From Membranipora membranacea (Eukaryota > Bryozoa > Gymnolaemata > Cheilostomatida > Membraniporidae), in the NCBI GenBank assembly GCA_914767715.1, contig OU612068.1, positions 34,934,304 through 34,998,303 of the forward strand: a stretch of DNA of 64,000 nucleotides, given 5' to 3'. Made by a program: the position numbers and the translations under genes. Shown here in pieces: positions 46,771-58,516 of the stretch (position 1 is its first letter; each line of letters starts with the position of its first letter). A model generated the notes under the pieces. It made no database searches. It worked only from the letters and a program-made list of their open reading frames with translations, and was not told the DNA's origin.

Positions 46771-46932
46771 TCAATGAGTAATCTGTTACTCCTGAGTCTT
46801 TGTAAACCACTTGTCAGGGGTAAAGCATTATTTATAAATTAAATAGAATATATAACATTGAATTACAAAAGACAGTACTTAATTAGTCATTATTATTACA
46901 TTTTCAGCTCTAAATAAGTTTGTATGTTATAT

Positions 46933-46982
46933 CAGGGAGAATGGAAGGAGCATGCACTTAAACGTATATTCCATTCTCCCTG
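46933..46982. repeat. Short inverted repeat
   Basis: CAGGGAGAATGGA and its inverse TCCATTCTCCCTG are separated by 24 bases, and ATATCAGGG recurs just outside. Confidence 0.75.
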
Positions 46983-47097
46983 GTTATATCAGGGTTACAT
47001 ATATGCATCATGATCATGACCGTGTATCATAGATAGGGGAGACAGTGCCAGTTCGCCTGGGAAGGCTGTCGTGTCGGGGCTACAGTGCCAGTACTGT

Positions 47098-50000
47098 AGT
47101 GTATACGAAACAACCTCTCAGATATGTTCAAAGACAACAAATACAGGTTACGCAGTGGCCAGCTGCAGTGTTCAGAGAAAGGCACTGAAGCATGGATTGT
47201 TGTAGATGAAAGTGGCAAGACTATTGACTCTACTGTCAACACAGACCAGTCCTCGTCTAAGGAACACTAAACTAATTTCGTACTCTCTCTTACAGGTCTA
47301 ACTTTAACAAGCACGATGGATACTAAGCATCCTGTCAGTATATTGGTCTGGAACTGCAATGGCATAAGTGGGAAAAGGCACCAACTGGAGTTAATTCTTG
47401 ACCATCACAAACCTCACCTATTTGCCCTCACAGAAACTAAACTAATTGGTAGCATTTTAGATAAAGAAATTTGTGATAATTATACCCTTTACAGGCTAGA
47501 TCGTGTTAACACTTCTGGTCGTGGTGGAGGAGTATTGATTGGTGTTAGTGAAACATCGAATATACTAGTTAATAAGATCACACCAGAAGAAAGAGGTGAA
47601 ATCCTGTCACTTGACCTTAGTATTGGTGGGTTTTCTTTCTCTTTTACAGTGTACTATCGGAGACCAGCTATCAATTCAATAGATGATTTCCTTACCTGGC
47701 ATCGTAACCAAACCTCATGTAATCAACTGATTGTAGGTGACTTCAACCTACCAGACATTGATTGGTCGAAAGGTCAACTCAAAAGACGCCTGAACCCAAA
47801 TATGCGTGAATCATTTCTGAATTTTGTAGAAGCCAGTGACCTCGAACAGTTTGTTGATTTTCCGACACACACACACGGAAACACCCTCGACCTTGTACTC
47901 TCTAACTTGGACCTCTCCATCCCTATAAGTGAGCCAAGTTGTTCTGATCACCATGTGCTTTTGTTTGACCTATTCTCTGAGCATCCCATCTCCCACTCTA
48001 TCAATAACAACAATACTACACCATTTTGGAATTTCAAAAAGGCCAAAATCCCTGAGATAATGATTGACTGCTATGACATCGAAACTGAAATTAGCCAGCA
48101 AGTGAAAGTTGGGGCCCCTATAAACACAGTTTGGGAAACCTTCAAATCCAGTATTCTCAAATCCGCTTTTAAAAACATCCCAAGCAAAAGGAGAAAGCCC
48201 ACCCCGAGCCCTTGGATGTCCAAGTCAACAGAGAGGGAAGTAAATCGGAGGAAGCGATGGCATAAAACAAGTAAGCTACACAATACTGCCGAGAACAGAG
48301 AAAAATCGTCTAAACAATCTAAACTCTGTGATAAACTCATAAACCATGATTACAATGCATTTATAAACAACCATATTTGTAGCAAGCTCGAGAATGGAGA
48401 CAGTAAACCCCTTTTCAAGTTCATTTCTAACAGGCGTGGAAACAGCAATACAATCAAGAAGATAGATGGTTGCCTGTCCGACTCAGCCGCTGATATCGCT
48501 GATTGCTTTGCATCTGCTTTCAGCTCTGTCTTTACTGACGATGATGGTAGACAGCCCCCCACAAACCCATGTACTGCTCAACAGTCTTCATGTATTAAGA
48601 TTCAGCCAATTGGAGTGCTGAAGCAACTCCAATCACTTGATCGCACTAAAGGTGCGGGACCTGACGGACTCTCCTCTGCCTTGCTTAAGTTTCTGGCAAA
48701 TTTTATCTACAAACCATTGTCATTAATCTACCAATATTCTCTTGATACAGGCGCTGTTCCTGACGACTGGAAGCTTGCAAATGTCATTCCAATCCACAAG
48801 AAAGGCTCTCGCAGTAATCCGCTGAACTACCGACCAATCTCTATGACCTGTATTACATCTAAAATACTAGAACATATTCTATGTCATGACATAAACAATT
48901 TCCTAGATAATAACAATCTGCTTGTAGAATGCCAGCATGGTTTTAGAAAGCAACATGGCTGCGACACCCAGCTTCTTACAACCATAACAGACCTTGTGGA
49001 AGCCTATGATCAGAACATCCCGGTTGATCTAGCAGTCCTTGACTTCTCAAAGGCTTTTGATGTCGTCTCGCATCCAAAACTTCTCCTCAAGATGAAAGCC
49101 ATAGGAATCCATAGATCTACCTGCAACTGGATATCTGAATGGTTATCCAACCGACTACTCACAGTGACAGTTAATGGTGTCCAATCTTCTTTGCATCATG
49201 TTACCTCTGGTGTGCCCCAGGGCAGTGTTCTGGGGCCCCTCCTGTTCTTATTATATATCAACGACATGCCATCTTGTGTCCATTTTTGTAACCTTAGACT
49301 ATTTGCAGATGACTCTTTAGCTTTTCACCGAATACAATCACAGGTGGATGTGGATCATATGCAGAGCGATCTTGATCGACTAATTGAGTGGGCTAACACC
49401 TGGCAGATGAAGTTTAATGTGGATAAGTGTGAGCACATGAGAATACAGCGTCAAAGACATAACTCAACCCAGGCTAGTTACATGCTCAACAACTCCAAGC
49501 TGACTCAAGTCTCCAGTATTAAATATCTTGGTGTACATATAGACGACCAATTATCCTTCGACAAACACATCAGGGAGATATGTAAAAAAGCCACTCAAAT
49601 ACTTCATATGTTGATGAGAAATTTGAAAAAAGCTCGTACAAAATCCAGATCTATTTGCTATAAATGTATTTGTAGGCTTATACTGGAATACGCTTCTCAA
49701 AGCTGGTCGCCTCACTTGGTGAAACACATCGACACTATGGAAGCGATTAATCGGAAGGCTTTCAGATGGGCTTTTCACAAAAAAAAGTCGGATCATATCA
49801 GTGATCTCATGTCTCAGTTCGATTGGCAAACTCTAGCTGAAAGACGACAAAATTCCGATCTAAAATTGTACTTCAAAATCATTGCAGGTTCAGCAGCTGT
49901 TGATGAAGGCAAAGTCTCCACAAGCCATATGCACGATCACAACACCCGGACAGGTTCTGTTGTTGGTACAATCAACACCAATGTGAAGAAATATGCTTGA

Positions 50001-50900
50001 AAACAGCGAGTCTACCGATATCTCAACCCAGCTATCCATCGAACTGATTTATGATAACTGTATATGTTGTTCGTTGTTCGCATTACTATATCCCTTGTTG
50101 CTCATTTATCTATTGATCGTTATTGTACTACTGATGACTCATGATATTGTTTACTGACTTATGACTCACACCACTGACTACTCTCATCGACATACTGGAC
50201 TGTCCTATTTCATTGTATATTAGCCATCCTACTCCGTTTATAATTTGTTGCTCTCGTCTTACTCAACTCCAACAATATTTACCAACCCATGAAACAAGTA
50301 CTCAGTGCTGTTTCGATTGTGCATTTGTTGCCGTTTTCTCGAGGGCACCAAGCCCCCTTCCCCGTGCTCGGCTCCCGGCGCCCTGTTGTGGTTGATTTTA
50401 GTGTATGGGCAAGGACTTGTTACCCTGATCTGGTCCCGAGTGTGGTGTGGCCTGGTGTCTGATAATCCACTGGAAACCCCTACAGTGTTGTCCCAGATTA
50501 CTAACAAAAGTTGTCCGTCAATTTCTCCTTATCCTCCCCTTATATGTTAACAACCCACTGCTGAAAACCCTGCGATTGTGAATGTGACGCCAAAACCCTC
50601 CTTGAATTGATCCCTTGCGAGTCGTGGCTGTGAAGCTATACAAAATACCTAACTGTTACATCTCCGATGAAAGATATACTGTTATTTACATCCAGATAAT
50701 CAAGTCTCACTCTGTTATCACTACACAGCATATCGCCCTTGAAAGGAGACAACTACTCCGACGGCGATCAACCTATCGGAAGAATCGGAAGAAGTACTGT
50801 ATCATGTATGCAAAGTTTACAGTCAGTGATACTCTGATGATTTTGTCTGAGCAATGAAGAGGGAGTTCATTGGTCTGAGTACATATAGAGGAGTACTATA
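47098..50900 (+). mobile_element. LINE with intact endonuclease-RT ORF
   Basis: The left part (47101-47269) reads DMFKDNKYRLRSGQLQCSEK through WIVVDESGKTIDS to TAA. This looks like the C-terminus of a truncated ORF1 or leader peptide. ORF2 follows at 47316-50000. A 3' untranslated stretch of several hundred bases follows; its end is unclear but probably lies before 50900. It sits in the spacer between the divergent RECQL5 and PDCD10 genes. Confidence 0.8.
47316..50000 (+). CDS. LINE ORF2: AP-endonuclease and reverse transcriptase, 894 codons, intact
   Basis: The protein nicks target DNA and copies the element RNA from the nick. The N-terminal ~220 residues form an AP-type endonuclease: SILVWNCNGISGK (metal-binding N), LFALTETKL (catalytic E), LIVGDFNLPDIDW, THGNTLDLVLSN and SDHHVLLFDL (catalytic D/H). 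The RT lies at about residues 420-720: TKGAGPDGLSSALLKF, NYRPISMTCITSKILEHIL, CQHGFRKQHGC, AVLDFSKAFDVVSHPKLL, VTSGVPQGSVLGPLLFLLYI, LRLFADDSLAFHR. The C-terminal block SIKYLGVHIDDQLSFDKHI and LILEYASQSWSP completes the usual architecture of CR1/Jockey-like elements. There is no stop, no frameshift and every catalytic residue is present, so the copy is recent and may be competent if its ORF1 is supplied. The ATG at 47316 opens just ahead of the endonuclease. Confidence 0.9.
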   Translation: MDTKHPVSILVWNCNGISGKRHQLELILDHHKPHLFALTETKLIGSILDKEICDNYTLYRLDRVNTSGRGGGVLIGVSETSNILVNKITPEERGEILSLDLSIGGFSFSFTVYYRRPAINSIDDFLTWHRNQTSCNQLIVGDFNLPDIDWSKGQLKRRLNPNMRESFLNFVEASDLEQFVDFPTHTHGNTLDLVLSNLDLSIPISEPSCSDHHVLLFDLFSEHPISHSINNNNTTPFWNFKKAKIPEIMIDCYDIETEISQQVKVGAPINTVWETFKSSILKSAFKNIPSKRRKPTPSPWMSKSTEREVNRRKRWHKTSKLHNTAENREKSSKQSKLCDKLINHDYNAFINNHICSKLENGDSKPLFKFISNRRGNSNTIKKIDGCLSDSAADIADCFASAFSSVFTDDDGRQPPTNPCTAQQSSCIKIQPIGVLKQLQSLDRTKGAGPDGLSSALLKFLANFIYKPLSLIYQYSLDTGAVPDDWKLANVIPIHKKGSRSNPLNYRPISMTCITSKILEHILCHDINNFLDNNNLLVECQHGFRKQHGCDTQLLTTITDLVEAYDQNIPVDLAVLDFSKAFDVVSHPKLLLKMKAIGIHRSTCNWISEWLSNRLLTVTVNGVQSSLHHVTSGVPQGSVLGPLLFLLYINDMPSCVHFCNLRLFADDSLAFHRIQSQVDVDHMQSDLDRLIEWANTWQMKFNVDKCEHMRIQRQRHNSTQASYMLNNSKLTQVSSIKYLGVHIDDQLSFDKHIREICKKATQILHMLMRNLKKARTKSRSICYKCICRLILEYASQSWSPHLVKHIDTMEAINRKAFRWAFHKKKSDHISDLMSQFDWQTLAERRQNSDLKLYFKIIAGSAAVDEGKVSTSHMHDHNTRTGSVVGTINTNVKKYA

Positions 50901-51996
50901 AATGGTCAGTGCTTGAGTCCCATTGACTTGAGGGTCCAGGGATTTGTGTGGATATTTGCCTGTTTTTGGAGAAAAATTGCGCATGCTAATGGCCTTGACA
51001 TATGATGTCAGCCTTTAAGAAAGCACTACATTGATTGGTTGCCGAATATGCAACCACTATTTTGATTAGCTGAGAGCCTACGTACAACAAGTCAAGTCGC
51101 ATACATTTGTAAAGGAAATAGCCTCAATACTGTAAAACTATTTTGAGGGCTTACTGTAGGACCCCGTAGTTTAATGAAATAGTTTACTATACTGCCCAAC
51201 CTAAATTTGTCTGTTTGTGGTGACTGAGTGTTTGACCAATAATGGTTAGGTTTGGGCTTGGCTTGTGCAGCTGTTTATTCACTAAGATATCTGTTTTTTA
51301 CTACAACCTGAATTTGACAAGACAGGCTAAATGATCATATACTAACTCAACTTACAACAAAGATCCTTGAATGAGAGGCTCTTAGACTTCTAAAACCCTT
51401 GCAGTCGCACACTCACTCACACAGTCACTGACTCACAGACACACTGCAGATGGAGTCAGTCACAACAGGTCTCCCTGGTCAGATTGACCTCAACATTGGC
51501 CCCTCTGACTGCAAGCCTTTGTACTGTCCGTGTTCAGTTGTGTTGATAGATTCTGGACATTATTTAGGCAAAATACAAGCTTGCAAGCTCTATGGGAGCC
51601 CATGATGATAATTTCCCAACCAACTTGGACTGCAACCTCATTGATTGAACATAGCCTTATCTCAAAGGCCCCTTTGAGAAAAAATCGTTTGAGAAAAGGC
51701 AAATTGAGCATTATTGTGATGAAAGTTGGTTGAGGCTTGAGATCATCCTGTCAAAGAACTCCCTTAGTTTCTTGATCCTGTTCACTTGATTCTCATAATT
51801 ACCACAGCTGCTTCTTGACAATAAATTCTACTCACCATCATTCAAATGAATCAATCAGTGTATTTTGCCTGTTATTTCCCAGCAAACACATCATTTCATA
51901 GTAGGTAATCATGAATCTGACCATCAGGTGACTTAACACCTAATCTCACCTCCTAGCTAGTGTATATATTTGATTTCTAAGTTCGAATCATTTTAG
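50901..51996. other. Upstream region of PDCD10
   Basis: Contains the PDCD10 promoter and 5'-UTR by position. An ATG frame at 51451 (MESVTTGLPGQIDLNIGPSD) follows an AG, but it ends in TGA and does not splice in phase convincingly. I see no core promoter motif I can defend. Confidence 0.35.
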
Positions 51997-52002
51997 GAGT
52001 CA

Positions 52003-55000
52003 ATGAAGATGGCATCAGCAGATTTTGATGCAGCTGAGCATAAGCTCATGGTGGATATGTCTTTTCCATGTGTAGTTAATCCAATACTCAGAGAGGTAAA
52101 AGAATATACAAACCAACGTATCGGAGAGATGAGACTTAGGTAGTCAATCATGTACAGCAGGTATTCTTCCATATCTGAGTTGTGACATTTCTCTTACCAG
52201 AATAGGCTTGTCTATCCTCACTTTATTATTCTGTGGATCATGAACATATATATCTGTGTATTAGCACTATCAAGTATTATATCAGCACAGTTTCCTGTGA
52301 TATTCATAAGTGACCTGATCTAAGTGGGAGAACAACTACATGAGGTGATACTTTACAGTAACTGATTAAATTCTTGACTTGTAGATGGAGGATAAGAGCA
52401 GCACAAGTGGAGCGTCACTCATAAAACAATCATTTGAATCTGTGGAATCTTTTTATCCCGGATTTACTGAGTTTTTTATAAGAGGAGTTCTGGCCAAGGC
52501 TGACGTAGAAGATCAGATAGACATGCCTGAGGCTATTCTAAAGTAAGATTTTCTTATTTGATTATGTATGTTAGAGCATTGGACCCTCTGCACACAAGTG
52601 TCCTAAGTCAGATCCACTGCCGCCCACTGGGAAAAGGGGTTTGTTCCCAATGTGTGCTCTCACCTGCTTTGAAATTGAGAACAAATTGGTGCAATAATTG
52701 CAGCAACAAAAGAGATTTTTTGACGGAATGCCCTTTATTTAGTTAATATATTTGCTATGTGGAGAATAGTTGATGAGCCTTTTTCTTGAGGACATTGGAA
52801 TAATGCAGCTTGATGAACGCAACTGTTAACATTTTTGATAATTATTGGCCCATCACTTACTAAATATAAGGAATCAACTTTACGGAGGCGAGGCATTACT
52901 AAGGTCCAGATGACCACTATGACCTCTATTGTCATTTTTATTTAAATGATTTAAACGACCAGAAATGATTCACTGCTCAACTACGTTTGCTACTCTTCAA
53001 ACTGCACCGGTTTCAAACTGAAACTCTTTATGTCTATAAAAAGTACTTTGGTCCTAACATAAAACTTTATATCAGACAGAGCAGAATACACATACAGGTC
53101 AGCTGTGATTGTTTGATAAACTAAGCAGGTTTAGAGTATAGGGAGGTTCTCATACTGGTGTTATCACCCCATTGTGTGTTTAGTAATGATACACAGAAGG
53201 CTATAATTATGTGGGTGTATCATTCCCAAGCATTTTATATTAAGAGGGTTTTAATTAAGGAGTGTGTGACTCTGGCTCTTCTGACCATGGATAATACAGA
53301 CTTATAATAATATAGTCAGACTTCATCATTAGGATAATATTGTGAAAAGCAGCTGAACCCCACCCTCAATCTAATTTCCTCCTACAAGGCAAGCTTAGTA
53401 TAATCGTAGTATCAATACAATACTCACTTTTAAATAGTTTTATGCAATTCTAATATTTCGTTCTAAGAATTTATGAATATTGGTTGATACCTAAAGTCAT
53501 CGTCCACATTATGTCTACTTTACTGTACATTCCTCTCAGTCTTTGGTTATTGAATCACTCCCCACTAAATTGAACTATCAATACACCGTTGATGTGTTAA
53601 ATGGTTCTCCTTACCTTACCTTATAGGAAGCACTATAAGTTAAAATTTGGCATTTAAAACCTTCTGAAACTGAAAGTTTGCACTGAAAAGTATGTAACTA
53701 CAATACGATAACTACACTAATATTAAGTATAGCGTCTGAACATTTGACTGGTTATATAGATTAGAAGGATCTGGAGAGCAGCAGGATGTAAGGCTCAGGA
53801 GATCGGAGGCGGTGTTTAAGAATTTACAGCATAAATCAAATAACCTGAAGCACATTCTTGGCAGGATACCAGCTGAGATCTCAGACAGGAAAAAGTTCCT
53901 CGATACAATCAAGTAAAAGAATCAACTGAGTTATCTAATGTGTGTGTTTCCCTTTCCTTCCCCATTAAATTCCCCTGAAGTTAGTTACATTATTTATCTA
54001 TAGCACTTAGTCTATCATACCACATCTATCAAAAAAATCTGCAGAGCCCAGATGACAAAAATAAGGAAAAAAAAGAAATGCAATTACTTAAATTTATATT
54101 TTATATTGAGAATAATGCACATGTAGCTAGGTCGCTAAACTTTGATGGTAGGAAGTGGCATTTGTGTGTGTCCCCCAAAGAGTTATCTGCCTCCGATCCT
54201 CTATGAAGAGTTAACTTAACTTTCAGGGTAGCAAGGCAGGACGTCCCTATGTTTGTTGTTAAACAGACATGCGGCCCCAAATCCTTTTTTGAACCAATAA
54301 CTAGCTGTGCTTTATATGACACTCAAAGACACAGATACAGATTTACATGCCCATCACTGTGTGCTCAGAGAGCCCATCACTGTGTGCCCAGAGAGCCCAT
54401 CACTGTGTGCTCAGAGAGCCCATCACTGTGTGCTCAGAGAGCCCATCACTGTGTGCTCAGAGAGCCCATCACTGTGTGCTCAGAGAGCCCATCACTGTGT
54501 GCTCAGAGAGCCCATCACTGTGTGCTCAGAGAGCCCATCACTGTGTGCTCAGAGAGTCCATCACTGTGTGCTCAGAGAGCCCATCACTGTGTGCTCAGAG
54601 AGCCCATCACTGTGTGCTCAGAGAGCCCATCACTGTGTGCTCAGAGAGCCCATCACTGTGTGCGGAGCAGGTGACTCCAGTTTTAAGGCTGCTCAATTGT
54701 AGTATACAGCTATATCAGTTTACCTGTAATCATACATGTACTTGGTACGCCCATCCCATTTTCAGTCATGAATCCGTGCCGCCCACATGTTACCCTGGGA
54801 TCGCATTATCTCTCAGTGTAGAGTAATATTTTGATGTGAGTTGACTAACTGATCAATCATTAATGAGAAAAATGCTTACTGATACTTGTCTATTACTTAT
54901 CTTAGGGACATTGCTCAGGCTATAAAATACTTACTAGATGCAGTGAATGATGCCTTCACTCAGATCAACAGCCTCGATGACCGGAACACTCTCGATCGGA

Positions 55001-57529
55001 AGAAAAGAGACTTTGTCAAATACTCCAAAAAATTCAGCACAACTCTCAAAGACTTCTTCAGAGACAACAGGTGGGTTACCAGGGTCATGTTTTATAGACC
55101 AAGGTTTCAAAGTTATATCTTACGCAGTAGTGATATGTGCATGTTAGGGAGGATCATGTGATGTTTGAGGGAATTGGATGAATGAACAGAATATTTTCCT
55201 GATAAACTCACATCCCGTAAACTAATATCATTTGGTCAGGATAAATGTGATATCTACTGCCTTTTTTACTTGATTGTGTCACAGATCAATCTAATGAACA
55301 GTTTACCCCAAACCCTCAACAACATAATAATCATACATTTTTATAACTTTACTATCCCCGCTGAGTACTACCACCACCCCACAACCACCAGTAGGGCCTA
55401 TGGGCATTCTGACTACATGTACCACATGGTATTATTGTTATTTTTTGACAAACTATAATCAATCACCAATTAATCTTATGTGATGATAAGACTAGAGCTA
55501 GACTATAAATAATATGTATACTGGTCACATCCCCAGTTCTTAATTAGAACAGCTGTCATATATGTGATGTGACATATAACGCTGCTGAACTAGATCACAT
55601 ATATGTGATGTGACATATAACGCTGCTGACCTAGATCACATATATGTGATGTGACATATAACGCTGCTGACCTAGATCACATATATGTGATGTGACATAT
55701 AACGCTGCTGACCTAGATCACATATATGTGATGTGACATATAACGCTGCTGACCTAGATCACATATATGTGATGTGACATATAACGCTGCTGACGTAGAT
55801 CACATATATGTGATGTGACATATAACGCTGCTTACCTCGATCACATATATGTGATGTGACATATAACGCTGCTGACCTAGATCACATATATGTGATGTGA
55901 CATATAACGCTGCTGACCTAGATCACATATATGTGATGTGACATATAACGCTGCTGACCTAGATCACATATTGTGATGTGACATATAACGCTGCTGACCT
56001 AGATCACATATATGTGATGTGACATATAACGCTGCTTACCTAGATCAAGTTTGATACGATTTGCCTGCATTTCGGTCATTGCCATTCTACTGGTGTGCTG
56101 GCGGCGGCTCAAACCCTAAATGCAGGCAAATTGGATCTTGCTTGATCTAATGCTGACCTTGTTTTCCCTGAGTGATTACGATGACATCATATTGTGTTTG
56201 ACTTTCTGTCATCAGCCCTAAAGCTATATCCTGGTATGTTGCCCCGATATACAGCTGCAGTCAGTATTCAGTGCTTTTACTCATTCTCTTCATTGCTCGA
56301 CTGTGTCAGATATAGGCTATGTGTGCAGTCCTGTTTACTATTGCTGCTCTTTGGGCACGAGATAATTACATTAGAACCAGGTGCATATTTGGCCTTAACA
56401 GAATTGAGACCATCTTACCATAATCTATCTAAGCACCGTACACACACCTTATTCTGATGTGATTGCCTAGCTAAGCAGGATGAATGGTTACAGACTGAGC
56501 TCATAGTTCAGACCTAACTTTTCTAAAACTAGACGATATAGGTCTTATTTGCTTTGTAATAAATGATACTAGTTTCATGTAGAGAATCAGTGTCTAACCT
56601 GTCTATGATCTCAGGAGATAAACATGTGTTCCATCTGATGCATGTACCCCACCCCTCAACTTACCTCTCTTGAGATTGCAACCCTTATATATATATAAAT
56701 TCTGCTCTTTGAGATGTGACAGTATTTCGCATGCTAGTGAAAGGTGTGCTCTGGTGAAGGGATGATGCGTTAAGTTCAATAGCAAACTATCTTGGCGTTT
56801 GATGCCGCTTCCCTTTTATCATACTTCCTGGGTAACTCTCAGGCTAATCCTCTCTCACCTTGTCCTTTTATATAGTGGGGATCAATCACTAAGGTATGGC
56901 CTTTGATTTGGCTGATGATAATTGTGTAGAACTGGATTTTTCCCAAACCCTAATTTTGATTTGATCAGCCTAACCAAGCCATCGTATGTGACTAAAGAGG
57001 AGGGAGAGCTACGTGACCTGATTCGTACATATCATATTTCTGACATAGGTATCACAGTAATAATTATCAATCATATTGGGAATCGTCTCACTAAAATTCA
57101 GATCAGATTTGCTCATACCCGCTGCAGGTAATGATGCCCCCTCCTCTTAGTTGCCTCATATTGATTACTGACTTTTAACCTGCATGTTTATAGCGCCCGT
57201 GTTTTGCCTGATCAGTAGTGAAGTGGGTGTGTAGTTGTGTGTCAATTCCAAGTGTGTTTTGTGCCTAATTTTTATCAGCAGTGAAACCCTTGCTCAGGGT
57301 GTTCACTGACCACCTCATACTTCGAACCTCTATATCATATCATGTGATGTTTTTAAGGGACTCACCTTTTCAGTATAATTAAGAGAGTGAGTCACTTTTC
57401 TATTATAATTTTTATATACTACAAACTATAAATACTACTTGCATATTTATTTTCAGCAAGAATGCTGTCTATCTGAGCGCTAATCATCTCATACATCAGA
57501 CCAATCAGATCTTACTCGCTGTCGGCTAG
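52003..57529 (+). CDS. PDCD10: Programmed cell death 10 / CCM3 protein, complete, 5 coding exons
   Basis: An adaptor that dimerises and binds GCKIII kinases, striatin (STRIPAK) and CCM2 in animals. Coding exons: 52003-52095, 52385-52542, 53760-53912, 54906-55070, 57457-57529. All introns are GT-AG and phases agree (0, 2, 2, 2). Total 213 codons against 212 in human. The N-terminal dimerisation part includes VDMSFPCVVNPILRE. The middle has FKNLQHKSNNLKHILGRIPA and AEISDRKKFLDTIK. The C-terminal FAT-homology domain includes DIAQAIKYLLDAVNDAF and KKRDFVKYSKKFSTTLKDFF, and it ends VYLSANHLIHQTNQILL, which closely follows the human C-terminus. The acceptor at 51996 lies 6 bases before the first ATG (52003); a second ATG at 52009 is also possible. 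The RIPA-DRKKFL and HQTN segments make the identification safe. Introns 4 and 5 carry minisatellites. A downstream ATTAAA at 57773 may be the polyadenylation signal. Confidence 0.94.
52543..53759 (+). other. PDCD10 intron 3
   Basis: No element is identified with confidence. Short open frames at 52558-52746 and 53712-53912 (minus) are shadows or chance. Confidence 0.5.
54350..54664. repeat. 23-bp minisatellite, 13 full copies, in PDCD10 intron 4
   Basis: The unit is CCCATCACTGTGTGCTCAGA then GAG, repeated every 23 bases from 54350 to 54648 with a partial last copy. Only two substitutions were noticed (GTGCCC in copy 2, GAGTCC in one copy). Because 23 is not a multiple of three and the unit lacks stops in all phases, all three plus frames stay open across it. 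This produces three long but meaningless ORFs. Confidence 0.97.
55071..55549 (+). other. PDCD10 intron 5, first part
   Basis: Intronic sequence after the GTGGGT donor. No feature apart from the arrays that follow. Confidence 0.5.
55550..56045. repeat. 41-bp minisatellite with internal palindrome, about 12 copies, in PDCD10 intron 5
   Basis: The unit begins TAGATCACATATATGTGATG and continues TGACATATAACGCTGCTGACC. Each unit holds the perfect 16-bp palindrome ATCACATATATGTGAT, except one copy that has lost two bases near 55967. Copies are almost identical, so the array is recently expanded or homogenised. Confidence 0.95.
56041..56149. mobile_element. 109-bp foldback repeat at the end of the 41-bp array
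   Basis: The left arm TAGATCAAGTTTGATACGAT then TTGCCTGCATTT is answered by AAATGCAGGCAAATTGGATC then TTGCTTGATCTA. Its left edge TAGATCA coincides with the start of the 41-bp unit. This suggests either insertion at the array end or origin of the array unit from its flank. Confidence 0.8.
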
Positions 57530-58318
57530 TTATCCACCACAGAGGAGACAATATTTATATACGACAGTGTATTGTAGGACAGACAACTCAAACTGCATTT
57601 TAGACGACACCACTGATATTTTTGTAATCTCCATTTCTGACCCCCCCTCCCCTTATATGAGATTATTTCCTGTAACACAAAGTTTTAGTCCTCCAGAGTT
57701 TTACACCCACTCGTTTTAATCTTTGTTGGGATATTTGGTTGCTGTTTTTTGATCATGTTTTGAGGCTAGAGAATTAAATCCTTGCCACAAGTTTTGGATA
57801 ATTTACTAAACATGGTTTTGGATATGGGAATTATCTCCTGCTTTGTACAATACTCATCTCAGAAAGTGCTCATTTACCTTCTATGTACGTGGAGCCTTAT
57901 CATTTACTAGCATCAGATATGACTGCTCAAGTTTATTTCTCTACATCAATCATTTTACTCTAAACTGAGGCTGAAGTATATCACTATTTATTTTTTCATA
58001 TTTATTTGCCTGCAAAAATTAAATATATATTCATATATAATCATATATCTGGCATGCGACCTTATTCTTATTCGATTCTTCTTTTGCCTAAAATTTGGGT
58101 TCAAGACCTGACCGTCAATCTACACCTACAGGAAAAACAGGCTCAGCAAACCAGTAATGTTGTCTTGTCTCATGTGTGGAGGGGGGTAGTGGTATGAGAC
58201 CGTACACTCCAGAGAACAGGTGATCGACACCCATAGTCCTCAAAGACCCCAGGACAATTTTGACTATTATTGATAGGACACATCCTTGATGTTAGGAGTA
58301 TGTGTACGTGCCATCCTG
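57530..58318. other. PDCD10 3' flank
   Basis: Probable 3'-UTR then intergenic DNA. ATTAAA at 57773-57778 is the best polyadenylation candidate. No other feature. Confidence 0.45.
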
Positions 58319-58516
58319 TCAGCGTTGTGATAATGAGAGTAAGTTGTCTGAGTTTGAGATATGGGTGATTTGTATGAGTTGTTGGTTGAAGTTGAGTTTT
58401 GTGGGTGAAAAGAAACCATGGTAAATCCCTGGAAACGAGGGTGGAAATTGAACCCAGGACCTCTCGCTTGATAGCCAAGGATGTGATAATTGTGCTATCA
58501 ACGCTCCAGCTATGTA
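58319..58516 (-). mobile_element. tRNA-derived SINE, antisense
   Basis: On the minus strand, AGCTGGAGCGTTGATAGCAC (A-box like) is followed about 40 bases on by GGGTTCAATTTCC (B-box like, one mismatch from GGTTCAANTCC). An unrelated body then continues (TTTCCAGGGATTTACCATGG). The body differs from the 9367 element, so it is a second SINE type. No intact tRNA fold is apparent. Confidence 0.5.

Noticed and set aside
51451-51603. Upstream first coding exon for PDCD10
   Set aside because: The frame ends in TGA without an in-phase donor, and the 52003 ATG already gives a protein of the expected length.
54249-54826. Three overlapping ORFs of 131-159 codons with repeated SLCAQRAHHCV / REPITVCSE units
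   Set aside because: They are produced by a 23-bp minisatellite without stops in any frame, inside a PDCD10 intron.
55550-56045. Regular palindromic repeats resembling a CRISPR array
   Set aside because: The whole 41-bp unit, including the would-be spacer, is repeated; it is a minisatellite.
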